DNA of 64,000 nt from Gracilimonas sp965227785. Lineage in GTDB: Bacteria; Bacteroidota; Rhodothermia; Balneolales; Balneolaceae. Made by a program: the position numbers and the translations under genes. Shown piece after piece: positions 41,315 through 48,721 of the stretch (positions are counted from its first letter, which is position 1; every line of letters begins with the position of its first letter). Location of the stretch: contig NZ_OZ245785.1 of assembly GCF_965227785.1 (NCBI RefSeq), positions 2,728,001 to 2,792,000 of the forward strand, read 5' to 3'. The notes beneath the pieces are model-generated. The model searched no databases. It was not told the origin of the DNA and saw nothing but the letters and a program-made list of their open reading frames with translations.

Positions 41315-41848
41315 ATGGAATATTTGCAAAAATCACTTCGATTGGATGGCTGGGATTATAGAACTCCATGGTTTTATTTTATTACGATATGTACAAAAAA
41401 CCGAAAGTACTATTTAGGAGAAATTAAAAATGGAAGAATGGGATTGTCAGATCAAGGTTGTGCAGCTTGGTATTTTTGGAATCAGATTCCCAATCACTTT
41501 GAAAAAGTTAAGTTAGATTCATTTATAGTGATGCCTAATCATGTTCATGGAATTATACAGTTATTGCCCGAAGACAATGGATTGAATCCTGTGGCATCTT
41601 GCAATTGCAAGATGCCACAGGGAAAGATCAGGGAATTTGGTAAGTCCAAGGCCGGATCTCTATCTATGATCCTGAATGGTTACAAAGGTGCAGTTACAAG
41701 ATGGTGCAACCTAAAAGGATACGAATTTAAATGGCAATCCCGATTCCATGACCATATCATTCGAAATGAAAAATCCTTAAACAGAATCCGGGAATACATT
41801 GAATGCAATCCCTTGAACTGGGAAAAAGACTCCAAAAATGTGATGTAA
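41315..41848 (+). CDS. REP-associated tyrosine transposase (RAYT, Y1_Tnp)
   Basis: The 177-aa protein is an IS200-like HUH transposase. The HUH pair is H76-V-H78 in IVMPNHVHGIIQL, and the catalytic tyrosine is Y161 in RIREYIECNPLNWEKD. The start YRTPWFYFITICTKNRKYYLG is typical of RAYT proteins. RAYTs cut single-stranded DNA beside REP hairpins. Residues 92-102 (PVASCNCKMPQ) are encoded by a perfect 34-bp palindrome (41588-41621) lying in the variable linker between the HUH motif and the helix SLSMILNGYKGAVTRW. It is a plus-strand gene between two minus-strand genes, leaving 1 base to the TonB receptor gene. Confidence 0.93.
   Translation: MEYLQKSLRLDGWDYRTPWFYFITICTKNRKYYLGEIKNGRMGLSDQGCAAWYFWNQIPNHFEKVKLDSFIVMPNHVHGIIQLLPEDNGLNPVASCNCKMPQGKIREFGKSKAGSLSMILNGYKGAVTRWCNLKGYEFKWQSRFHDHIIRNEKSLNRIREYIECNPLNWEKDSKNVM
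41588..41621. repeat. Perfect 34-bp palindrome inside the RAYT reading frame
   Basis: The left arm CCTGTGGCATCTTGCAA (41588-41604) and the right arm TTGCAAGATGCCACAGG (41605-41621) are exact reverse complements with no loop. It stays in frame and adds about 11 residues to a linker of the transposase. Its shape is that of a REP/BIME hairpin, and related RAYT genes carry similar palindromic inserts here. No second copy was seen in the window. Confidence 0.9.
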
Positions 41849-41849
41849 T

Positions 41850-44336
41850 TTACCGGCCAAATTGGAGCTGGATGGTAGCATAATATGTCCGGGGAGGAGA
41901 TGGGATGATACCGGGACCCGGATAGCCGGTTGCCCGGCGGGTGAAGTACCAGTTGTCTAATACATTATTGACTCCCGACTCTATGGAAATATTTTTGTAA
42001 GTCCAAGAAAGAGACAGGTCCAAAACATCATAGGCAGGAATAGCTCCCCGAATACCACTTTGGTTGTCATTGAAGTTTTGTTCGGCGTTAGAAGCATCGG
42101 TGTACTGTTCAGATACATAGGTATATTGAACCGATCCTATCAAATTTTTATAGCCAAAGTTAATCCCGGTCTTCATATTCAGCAGAGGTACAAATTCTAC
42201 CTCATTGCCTTCAACCCCGGGAATCTGAGAATCTAAATATCTGGATTTGGTTAAAGCCGTATTGGCAAATACACTTAATTTTGTATCCCGGTTTTCATTG
42301 CCAAACAGGGTCAATAGATTTATCTCAATCAGGCTTTCTATTCCGTACATAAAGGCCTGACCGATATTGCCGCGATAGCGAACCACCCGGCCGGTTTGTT
42401 CTTTTTCACCTTCAGCATTGATCCGCGTTTCAGCTCGTAGTACTTCCCCAATCCGGTTGTCATAAAGCAAGCCAAAGCCGCCGATGTCGTATGAAACGGT
42501 TTCTCCAATTCTTCCACGAACTCCAACATCTGATGTGAACCCGCTTTCATCCGTGATGTCCGGATCAACCTGAAAAGTGGGATTTACAATGCGAATGTCG
42601 TTAAAGGTAACCGAGCGATAGTTCTGGGAAAAGTTGCCGTAAAATTCGGTTTGACTGTCAGGCAAATAACTAACCCCGGCTCCCAAAAGCAGGAAGTGAC
42701 GCTCAAAAGTCCGGTCATCTTCAAAGGTTTGATTTTGAATGGGATTTCCGGCCAGATCAAAGTTTACTCTTTTAAACGTACCGCGACTCTGTGTTCGGAT
42801 GTACTCAAATCTGAATCCGGGGGTGATGGAAAAATTATCCTTCAGATAAAAAATGTTCTCCCCGAAAACAGCCAGGTTTTGGTTCGGAAAGGTGAAATCG
42901 GATTGGTTTGGATAGTTAGGAAATTGTTCATCTGCCAGGGTGAAATCGGGTTCCCTGCTGTTGGTTCCCGGACCCTGTACCGAAGTGTTTTTTGATTGGT
43001 ACCATTTGCTACCTATCAGGAAAACAGCATTTTTATCGGCAATACGGTAGCGGTTTAAAAAACGGACTTCAGTTCCCCAGTTGTTAAAATCTCCAAGAAT
43101 GAGGTCGCGTGGAGCCTCAGGATCATCCGTTTGAGAAACTCGATTGGTACGAAACCCTACAGATTTACGGGAAGCATCCAGTCCATACAACAGAAAGCTG
43201 AGCTTGGTTCTGTAAGAAAACTCATGCTCTACATTTAACGATGCCAGCTTCCAGTCAACTTCAAACCAATTACGGGTACGATTGCTGACGGTAGGATCGC
43301 GGTAGAACTGGGCATCGGTCAACCCTCCCGGTTGTTGTGCAAGGTAATTCAGGTAGGTGAAATCAACAGCGATGGTTGTTCTGTCTGTTAGTTGGAGATC
43401 CGAATAAAAATAGAGGTTATCCGATTCGAACTCCGAATTTGGGCGAAAGCCATCGCCATTTTTGTAATTGTAATATCCATAGTAACCAATCTTTCCGGCT
43501 GTACCGCTTACACTGTTGAAAGAAGTTAAGAGGGCATTGGAGCCGGTCGATTGCCTGGAGATAACTTCAATTCGCTTGTCATCAGCCGGCTTTTTCATTT
43601 TGAAGTTCACGAGTCCGCCGAACTGAGTGCCGTATTGAAGGGAGGCAGCACCGCGAATTACCTGGATTTCAGCCAATCCCTCAGCCGGGGGTGTATAGTA
43701 ACTTTCAGGATAGCCAAGTACATCCGCGCTGATGTCGTACCCGTTCTGTCGGATGTTGAAATTAGATGAACGGTTGGGGTCGAGTCCGCGCCCGCCAATA
43801 TTCAGCTGAAGGCCAGCATCATTCGATTCAAAGATATTGAGTCCTGATATCTGTCCATAGATTTGACGGGCATTGTTGGCTGATGTGTTAGCCACCATTT
43901 GATCGAGAGCAATCACTTCATTCTTCTTGCCGGCGTAAATGGAAGTACCCTCTACTTCCCGGAGCCTTTTGATGGCAAATACTCTATCCCGCTGATCAAT
44001 TACAGCGATTTCTGACATCTCCTCTGAAAGCTTTTCCAGTTCAATGGTGATGGGGGCATTGTTGGCATCCGGCACAAAGGTGCGGTTTATGATCTTATAT
44101 CCAAGCTTGAAGAAGAAGAGATTGAGATTACCATAGGCAAGATTGTTGATCTCGAAATAACCGTTTTCATCAGTGATGTAGGACTTCCCCGCATCGTTAT
44201 TATAAATATCGACCCCTTCAATAGGCTCTCTGGTTTCTTTCTCCACCACATATCCCGAGAAGTTAATCTGGGCGGTGGCAGGCAGGGCTATCAACATACA
44301 TAAGGCAAAAAAACTAAAGGCCTTTAATTTCATCAT
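41850..44336 (-). CDS. TonB-dependent receptor of the DUF4856/imelysin/HTTM operon
   Basis: The receptor of about 828 residues has a signal peptide (SFFALCMLIALPATAQ), a carboxypeptidase-regulatory-like domain (FSGYVVEKETREPIEGVDIY), a plug (AEIQVIRGAASLQYGTQFGGLVNFKMKKP) and a barrel with RGR/QNYRSVTFND features similar to FecA-type receptors, ending ATIQLQFGR. Start codons at 44336 and 44333 are both ATG; a TTG at 44339 is less likely. It overlaps the HTTM gene by about 23 bases, so the two are coupled. Genes upstream in the operon, and the operators at 48.1 kb, point to iron. The plug phrase LNIGGRGLDPNRSSNFNIRQNGYDIS matches FecA-like plugs. Confidence 0.93.
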   Translation of the reverse strand: MMKLKAFSFFALCMLIALPATAQINFSGYVVEKETREPIEGVDIYNNDAGKSYITDENGYFEINNLAYGNLNLFFFKLGYKIINRTFVPDANNAPITIELEKLSEEMSEIAVIDQRDRVFAIKRLREVEGTSIYAGKKNEVIALDQMVANTSANNARQIYGQISGLNIFESNDAGLQLNIGGRGLDPNRSSNFNIRQNGYDISADVLGYPESYYTPPAEGLAEIQVIRGAASLQYGTQFGGLVNFKMKKPADDKRIEVISRQSTGSNALLTSFNSVSGTAGKIGYYGYYNYKNGDGFRPNSEFESDNLYFYSDLQLTDRTTIAVDFTYLNYLAQQPGGLTDAQFYRDPTVSNRTRNWFEVDWKLASLNVEHEFSYRTKLSFLLYGLDASRKSVGFRTNRVSQTDDPEAPRDLILGDFNNWGTEVRFLNRYRIADKNAVFLIGSKWYQSKNTSVQGPGTNSREPDFTLADEQFPNYPNQSDFTFPNQNLAVFGENIFYLKDNFSITPGFRFEYIRTQSRGTFKRVNFDLAGNPIQNQTFEDDRTFERHFLLLGAGVSYLPDSQTEFYGNFSQNYRSVTFNDIRIVNPTFQVDPDITDESGFTSDVGVRGRIGETVSYDIGGFGLLYDNRIGEVLRAETRINAEGEKEQTGRVVRYRGNIGQAFMYGIESLIEINLLTLFGNENRDTKLSVFANTALTKSRYLDSQIPGVEGNEVEFVPLLNMKTGINFGYKNLIGSVQYTYVSEQYTDASNAEQNFNDNQSGIRGAIPAYDVLDLSLSWTYKNISIESGVNNVLDNWYFTRRATGYPGPGIIPSPPRTYYATIQLQFGR

Positions 44337-45687
44337 CAAAAGGGAGTAACCAGGTTCGGTGTTTTAGTGAGGGTTGAATTTCCGTGAGGTCCACGTCCGG
44401 ATTCACGTAGCGTTGGCTGCTTCGTCCATTTAAGGCCACGTAGCTTTCAACATAGATTTCGGGATCATCAATTCCATGCTCTTCCCGGTAATAATCTTCC
44501 AGGAAGTGGGCGTATTCCAGAATGAAGTCCGGCTGAAAAGACATCTGTTTTTCCTGGAAACGGGTGAGATACTCTGTGTTGTCCACATAAAAGCTTTTAT
44601 CCGAATCCGGGTCAACGATCTTGAAGTTTGCATATCCGACCTTATCCATCAGCATGACCCTCCATGAAAAACGGTATCCTTCTTCGGTCCAGAATAACTC
44701 ACCGGGATATAGCATGTACCGGAAGGGAACGAGCAGCTGAAGCACAAAGAATACAGAAACAACACTTATTGAAGCTTTACGAGCCCATTGTCGGGGAAAT
44801 GTATAGGTGCTTCCGTTATCAAAAAAGGATTTAGTGATATTGAACCATTTTGAAAAATAGTCCAATATTCGGTTGTGCAGTCCGGCATCAAAAAATATGA
44901 GGGTACTTACAATCATGATGTAAGGAAACATTCCAATTGGGAACAAAACCCGTGTAAGCACATGGAAAACGACTACCAGTACAAAGGCAAAGATTCGTGT
45001 TTTCCGGATCAGCAGTAAAAAAGGAATGGTGAGGTCGTAAATGGCTCCGGCCCAGGCAAAGGCGTAATGAGTCCAGGTTTGCTGCAGCAGCTCTCCCAGC
45101 AGGGGAAGTGAATACTTGGACGGCAGCCAAATCTGTAATGGCATGGCCTCAAACAGCCAGTCGGAATTGAGTTTGGCCAGCCCTGCATAAAAGTACACGA
45201 TAAAGAGTAGTAGCTTGATGGAGTCGATGGACCATCTCGGTAGTTGTTGTGATCTCAGCCTTTCATTCTTTCGTGCATCCATGGAATAGTAGGAGTGAGC
45301 CGGAAGAAAAATCATCAAAAAGCTGAGGATGCTGATGAAATAATAATGGTTGAGATAGGTGGTTTTATCCATCAGCTCGATATAGGTAAAACTGAGAAAA
45401 AAGACGATGATCGAAAGCCGGTATTTATATCCCAGTGCAACAAAAATGGATGAAAATCCACAGATGATAAAAATAAGATAGGTCCAATCTCCGAGAGGCT
45501 GAACCCATTCAAATCCGTAGTAAGAGAAGAAAAATTGTGGTTCTATGTAAAGTTTTTCAATCCAGCCATTGGCTGCAAACCGAATAATGCTGATCAGCAT
45601 CAGCAACCCGAATAAAATCCGGAAAACAGCTAATGGAGCAGCATCGGTCGAGGTATTCAGGTATGATTGGATTGAAGATTCGCTCAC
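44314..45687 (-). CDS. HTTM-domain (vitamin K-dependent gamma-carboxylase-like) membrane protein
   Basis: The 457-aa protein has several membrane helices in its first 300 residues, beginning AVFRILFGLLMLISIIRF, with the horizontally transferred transmembrane (HTTM) pattern WIEKLYIEPQFFFSYYGFEWVQPL and MDKTTYLNHYYFISILSFLMIFLPAHSYYSMD. A C-terminal globular part follows (TEEGYRFSWRVMLMDKVGYANFKIVD). In animals this fold carboxylates glutamate in proteins; in bacteria the activity is mostly unknown. In Bacteroidota it recurs with imelysin-like lipoproteins, which fits the neighbour here. It starts 4 bases after the imelysin gene ends. Confidence 0.93.
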   Translation of the reverse strand: MSESSIQSYLNTSTDAAPLAVFRILFGLLMLISIIRFAANGWIEKLYIEPQFFFSYYGFEWVQPLGDWTYLIFIICGFSSIFVALGYKYRLSIIVFFLSFTYIELMDKTTYLNHYYFISILSFLMIFLPAHSYYSMDARKNERLRSQQLPRWSIDSIKLLLFIVYFYAGLAKLNSDWLFEAMPLQIWLPSKYSLPLLGELLQQTWTHYAFAWAGAIYDLTIPFLLLIRKTRIFAFVLVVVFHVLTRVLFPIGMFPYIMIVSTLIFFDAGLHNRILDYFSKWFNITKSFFDNGSTYTFPRQWARKASISVVSVFFVLQLLVPFRYMLYPGELFWTEEGYRFSWRVMLMDKVGYANFKIVDPDSDKSFYVDNTEYLTRFQEKQMSFQPDFILEYAHFLEDYYREEHGIDDPEIYVESYVALNGRSSQRYVNPDVDLTEIQPSLKHRTWLLPFDDEIKGL

Positions 45688-45690
45688 CGC

Positions 45691-46803
45691 TTAATCACCA
45701 TCGGCATCAACATAATCCACGTTTATATTCAGCGCCTGCAACATATCTACTTTCATATAAACCACGTTCATTTGAAGCTCATCATAAGTAGAAAGCATGG
45801 CGGTGTTGTTCGATTCAATTTGAGCCGCAAAATTCTGGCTCAGGGAGGAAGCTTCCTCGCGAGCTGCATCAAATTGATCGTTTATTAAAGTGGCAAGATC
45901 AGTGCCATCTTTCATGGTTTGGAGATATTCAAGATAGCTATGCAAGCTTTCTGCGTTTTGATTTGGCTGGTTCACATACACACCATTGAAAAAGTTCTGG
46001 GTGGCATCTAAGGAGGCATTAAAAAGCTCTTTTGAAAAATCACCGCTGTAATAAGCTTCAACGTGCGTACTTAATGGTGAACCGGAAAATACGCCTGCAG
46101 GTATACCGATTTTACCGGCTCTCAGATGTTTTTCGTAGTAATAGATATAGTCATTCACCATCATGTCGAGGGAGGAATTGGCTCCGTTACCGGAGTTGCT
46201 CACAAATTCGTCGCGGTAGTCTGATGTCCAGTCGTTCAGTACCAAATTGGTAAGAGAGTCGATGCGCGAAGTCAGGTCGGTCAGATAGATGCGAAAGTTT
46301 TCAGCATCCGGGTGGGTAGTATAGTATGTAAGAACTTCGGTGTTACTTTCAGCCAGTCCGTAGAGCATGTAATCAAGAGCAGGGAAACCCTGACTGTTAT
46401 TAAGCGAGGGTAATTCCAGGTTGTAGGATCCCGACTCAATATTATTCTCAATTTCTGTGGTGTCGGTTGGATAAATATTCAGATTATCCCGATAGCGAAG
46501 TTCCATCGGTTTGCCCATTTCAAACATGGAAACAGACTGAAAAGCGAGATAAGCCGATTCCCAGGAAGTGCGAAGTGTAAGCAGGTTGTTCTCCGTGGGG
46601 AACTCCGAGAAAGTAGTTGCATCGGCGTGAAGTTGTCTGGTTCCTTCAGAAAAGTTGGTAAAAGAGGGGATGATGATGTTGTCAGCCCAGTTCACCAAAA
46701 TGGCTTCCCGGTCAAAATCATCTGCATCGGGACCGGATGGTCCGTTATCTGTACAGCTCCAAATCAATAAAACAGTGAGTAATAAAAGCGAAAATTTCTT
46801 CAT
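45691..46803 (-). CDS. Imelysin-like (M75) lipoprotein
   Basis: The 370-aa protein starts at ATG 46801-46803 (MKKFSLLLLTVLLIWSC), a lipoprotein signal with the lipobox cysteine at 17. The body is all-helical with two repeats typical of the imelysin/EfeO-like family, including YLAFQSVSMFEMGKPMELRYRDNLNIYPTD and MMVNDYIYYYEKHLRAGKIGIPAGVFSG. The GxHxxE metal motif of true imelysin is replaced by GFPALD in NNSQGFPALDYMLYG, as in other Bacteroidota homologues, so it is unlikely to be a peptidase and more likely binds iron or heme at the cell surface. It follows a terminator after the DUF4856 gene, so its level should be lower. Confidence 0.93.
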   Translation of the reverse strand: MKKFSLLLLTVLLIWSCTDNGPSGPDADDFDREAILVNWADNIIIPSFTNFSEGTRQLHADATTFSEFPTENNLLTLRTSWESAYLAFQSVSMFEMGKPMELRYRDNLNIYPTDTTEIENNIESGSYNLELPSLNNSQGFPALDYMLYGLAESNTEVLTYYTTHPDAENFRIYLTDLTSRIDSLTNLVLNDWTSDYRDEFVSNSGNGANSSLDMMVNDYIYYYEKHLRAGKIGIPAGVFSGSPLSTHVEAYYSGDFSKELFNASLDATQNFFNGVYVNQPNQNAESLHSYLEYLQTMKDGTDLATLINDQFDAAREEASSLSQNFAAQIESNNTAMLSTYDELQMNVVYMKVDMLQALNINVDYVDADGD

Positions 46804-46823
46804 GATATACATCTGTTAAAACC

Positions 46824-46860
46824 AAAAAAAGCTGGCACCCGAATTCGTTCAGGTGCCAGC
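46824..46860 (-). terminator. Intra-operon terminator between DUF4856 and imelysin genes
   Basis: On the minus strand GCTGGCACC and GGTGCCAGC form a perfect 9-bp stem with a 12-base loop, followed by seven T (46824-46830). It lies between the first and second genes of an otherwise tight operon, so it probably keeps the first gene more abundant than the rest. Confidence 0.85.
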
Positions 46861-46881
46861 AAGAAAAAAACAAATTGACTA

Positions 46882-48099
46882 TTAGTTAGCCGCTTCTTCT
46901 ACAGTGAAGCTAAACTGGCCGGCGATTTCAGCAGTTAAGTTGTCGAGTGTTTCAGGAGTTACGTCCCAAAGTCCGTTTCCTTCCTCAAGTTGTGCCAGGA
47001 AAGCGTCCACATCAGTTTTTGTGAAGTATGGACTATCAGAGCCGGGCACCCGGGTAAACTGCAGGCTGTAAATAAACCCGTAAGCTTCTGACAGGTCGTG
47101 GAAAGCAGCGCCATAATCAGGTGTTTCCTGATCTAATGCATTTTTTCCTGACTGCAGATAATAAACGGCACGCACGCCAATTACGATGGATATGTTTTCG
47201 CGGATGATGTCGGCTTGCTCGTCACGAACATCATACTGTCCACCAACAATAGCAGCTCTACCTAATGCAAGTGCGTCGAATGTTTCCTGTGCGATTCCAG
47301 AAAAGTCATCGTCGTTATCTACACGGGCCAGATACTTATTCAGAAAGCTGTCGTCTTCACCAAGTGTAGCCAGTGGATTTGCAGGATCAGCAGAAGTACC
47401 AAACAGGTAACCATATGCTTCATCCCACTTGTGTTCCATATTTGTGTAATTCTTTCCTTCAGCCAAGTTGCCGTCATTGTTGTCTTCACGGTTAGTGCCG
47501 GCGTCCAAAACAGAAACACTGACATAGTTGTTCAGCATTTGGTCAGTCATAAGAGCACCAATCAGGCTTTTACCAACTAATTGGTTGTATTCAAGTCCTT
47601 TCCCATTTACGTAGCGGGTAGAAGAACCGTCAGCAATTTGTCCGGGTTGACCGGGTGCAGCAAGCGTATTTCTGTTTGGAAATACTTCCTCAACCTGACT
47701 TGAGATCCACGCCTCAAATTGATTTTTGATTTCAGCACTTACGGCGGTGTTGTTTGAAAAGAAATCGGTGGAAGCCGCTACTTTACCTTTAATATTCTTT
47801 GTAGCTGCATTCAGCTCTGAACTTTCAAAAGGATCTACGTCGCCACCATTTTCGGATTGGTTGCGGTACATCTGAAGCAGAAGCTCTTCAGTAGAATTTT
47901 CGAAATCCAGCATGGCCGGAAGCAATTCGTGGCCCATTTGAATACGGGTGGTTTGGCCGGAAAATGAAACAGTCGATTCACTATTTCGGGTAAATTCATA
48001 AGATGAAGGAACTTCGATTTTTGTACCGTCATCAGTGTCGCAGGAGATGAGTATAGATGAAACTAAGATTAGTGTTAAAAAGGATTTTAGTCGGAGCAT
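46882..48099 (-). CDS. DUF4856 lipoprotein
   Basis: The 405-aa protein has a lipoprotein signal (LILVSSILIS-C20) and the DUF4856 pattern: VPSSYEFTRNSESTVSFSGQTTRIQMGHEL, NQLVGKSLIGALMTDQMLNNYV, and NMEHKWDEAYGYLFGTS. It is all-helical in character and has no catalytic motif I can name. The NYTNMEHKWDEAYGYL segment resembles part of imelysin-like helices, so it may be a distant relative that binds iron. It is the first gene of the operon and the one directly under the paired iron-type operators. Confidence 0.92.
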   Translation of the reverse strand: MLRLKSFLTLILVSSILISCDTDDGTKIEVPSSYEFTRNSESTVSFSGQTTRIQMGHELLPAMLDFENSTEELLLQMYRNQSENGGDVDPFESSELNAATKNIKGKVAASTDFFSNNTAVSAEIKNQFEAWISSQVEEVFPNRNTLAAPGQPGQIADGSSTRYVNGKGLEYNQLVGKSLIGALMTDQMLNNYVSVSVLDAGTNREDNNDGNLAEGKNYTNMEHKWDEAYGYLFGTSADPANPLATLGEDDSFLNKYLARVDNDDDFSGIAQETFDALALGRAAIVGGQYDVRDEQADIIRENISIVIGVRAVYYLQSGKNALDQETPDYGAAFHDLSEAYGFIYSLQFTRVPGSDSPYFTKTDVDAFLAQLEEGNGLWDVTPETLDNLTAEIAGQFSFTVEEAAN

Positions 48100-48126
48100 A
48101 TCTTGAAAAATAGTTTGTCATTTTTA

Positions 48127-48143
48127 TTTAGATCAATTCTAAG
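48127..48143. promoter_or_regulatory. Iron-type operator, proximal site (DUF4856 operon)
   Basis: TTTAGATCAATTCTAAG matches TTTAGA-N5-TCTAAA with one mismatch. It overlaps the predicted -7 element of the minus-strand promoter by 5 bases and lies 27 bases before the start codon. Confidence 0.65.
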
Positions 48144-48170
48144 TTAAGGAGAGTTTTAAACCAAATCAAA
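48139..48170 (-). promoter_or_regulatory. Predicted promoter of the DUF4856 operon
   Basis: On the minus strand TTTG (48167-48170) is followed after 20 bases by TAACTTAG (48139-48146), which matches 7 of 8 positions of TAnnTTTG. The proximal operator overlaps the second element. Confidence 0.5.
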
Positions 48171-48175
48171 GCTTA

Positions 48176-48192
48176 TGTAGAATAAATCTAAA
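48176..48192. promoter_or_regulatory. Iron-type operator, distal site (DUF4856 operon)
   Basis: Read on the minus strand it is TTTAGATTTATTCTACA, close to the three other sites in the window. It lies 5 bp upstream of the predicted -33 TTTG, the same position as the distal site before the 26.7-kb TonB gene. Confidence 0.6.
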
Positions 48193-48278
48193 CTAATTTT
48201 TCTTATACATTAAAACTTGGAACAAGTCAGGAAAAATCCACTTAGCTAAAGTGAATAACCGCAATCAAATAGAGGAAA

Positions 48279-48713
48279 ATGATGTTTACAAGCAGACTAC
48301 TTCTTTTAGTTACTGCAACCATGCTAATGCTTACAGCTTGTTCTGAAAAGACCAACAAGAATGCTGAGAGTGTGGGGAATCAGGTTGAGAATACTGTAGA
48401 GTCAGCAAAAAATGATGTTCAACAAACCAAGGAGGAGTTCATTGCAGAAGCGGAACAAACTCTGAAAAAAATGAATGAGGATATTTCGGAAGCTGAAGAA
48501 CAGTTGAAGGAAAAGTCAGAAGAAGCCCGCGAAAAAGCAGAGGAAAAGCTGGACCAACTTAAAGGTGAACGGGATTCCTTCAAAGAAGATTTAGCCGAGC
48601 TCCGTGATTCCGGAAAGGACAAATGGAAGGAAGTAAAAGATGAAATGCAGGACGGATTGGAAACTCTGAAGAACAAATACAACCGACTGCTGGAAGATCT
48701 CCAAATCGGATAG
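48279..48713 (+). CDS. Coiled-coil lipoprotein
   Basis: The 144-aa protein has a lipoprotein signal (ATMLMLTA-C21) and then one long, highly charged helix (about residues 30-140) made of Glu/Lys heptads such as EAEEQLKEKSEEAREKAEEK. It should form a coiled coil under the outer membrane or at the inner leaflet. There is no enzyme motif. Two ATG codons (48279 and 48282) leave the start ambiguous by one residue. It is divergent from the DUF4856 operon and convergent with the SGNH hydrolase gene (8-base gap). Confidence 0.8.
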   Translation: MMFTSRLLLLVTATMLMLTACSEKTNKNAESVGNQVENTVESAKNDVQQTKEEFIAEAEQTLKKMNEDISEAEEQLKEKSEEAREKAEEKLDQLKGERDSFKEDLAELRDSGKDKWKEVKDEMQDGLETLKNKYNRLLEDLQIG

Positions 48714-48721
48714 TCGGATAG

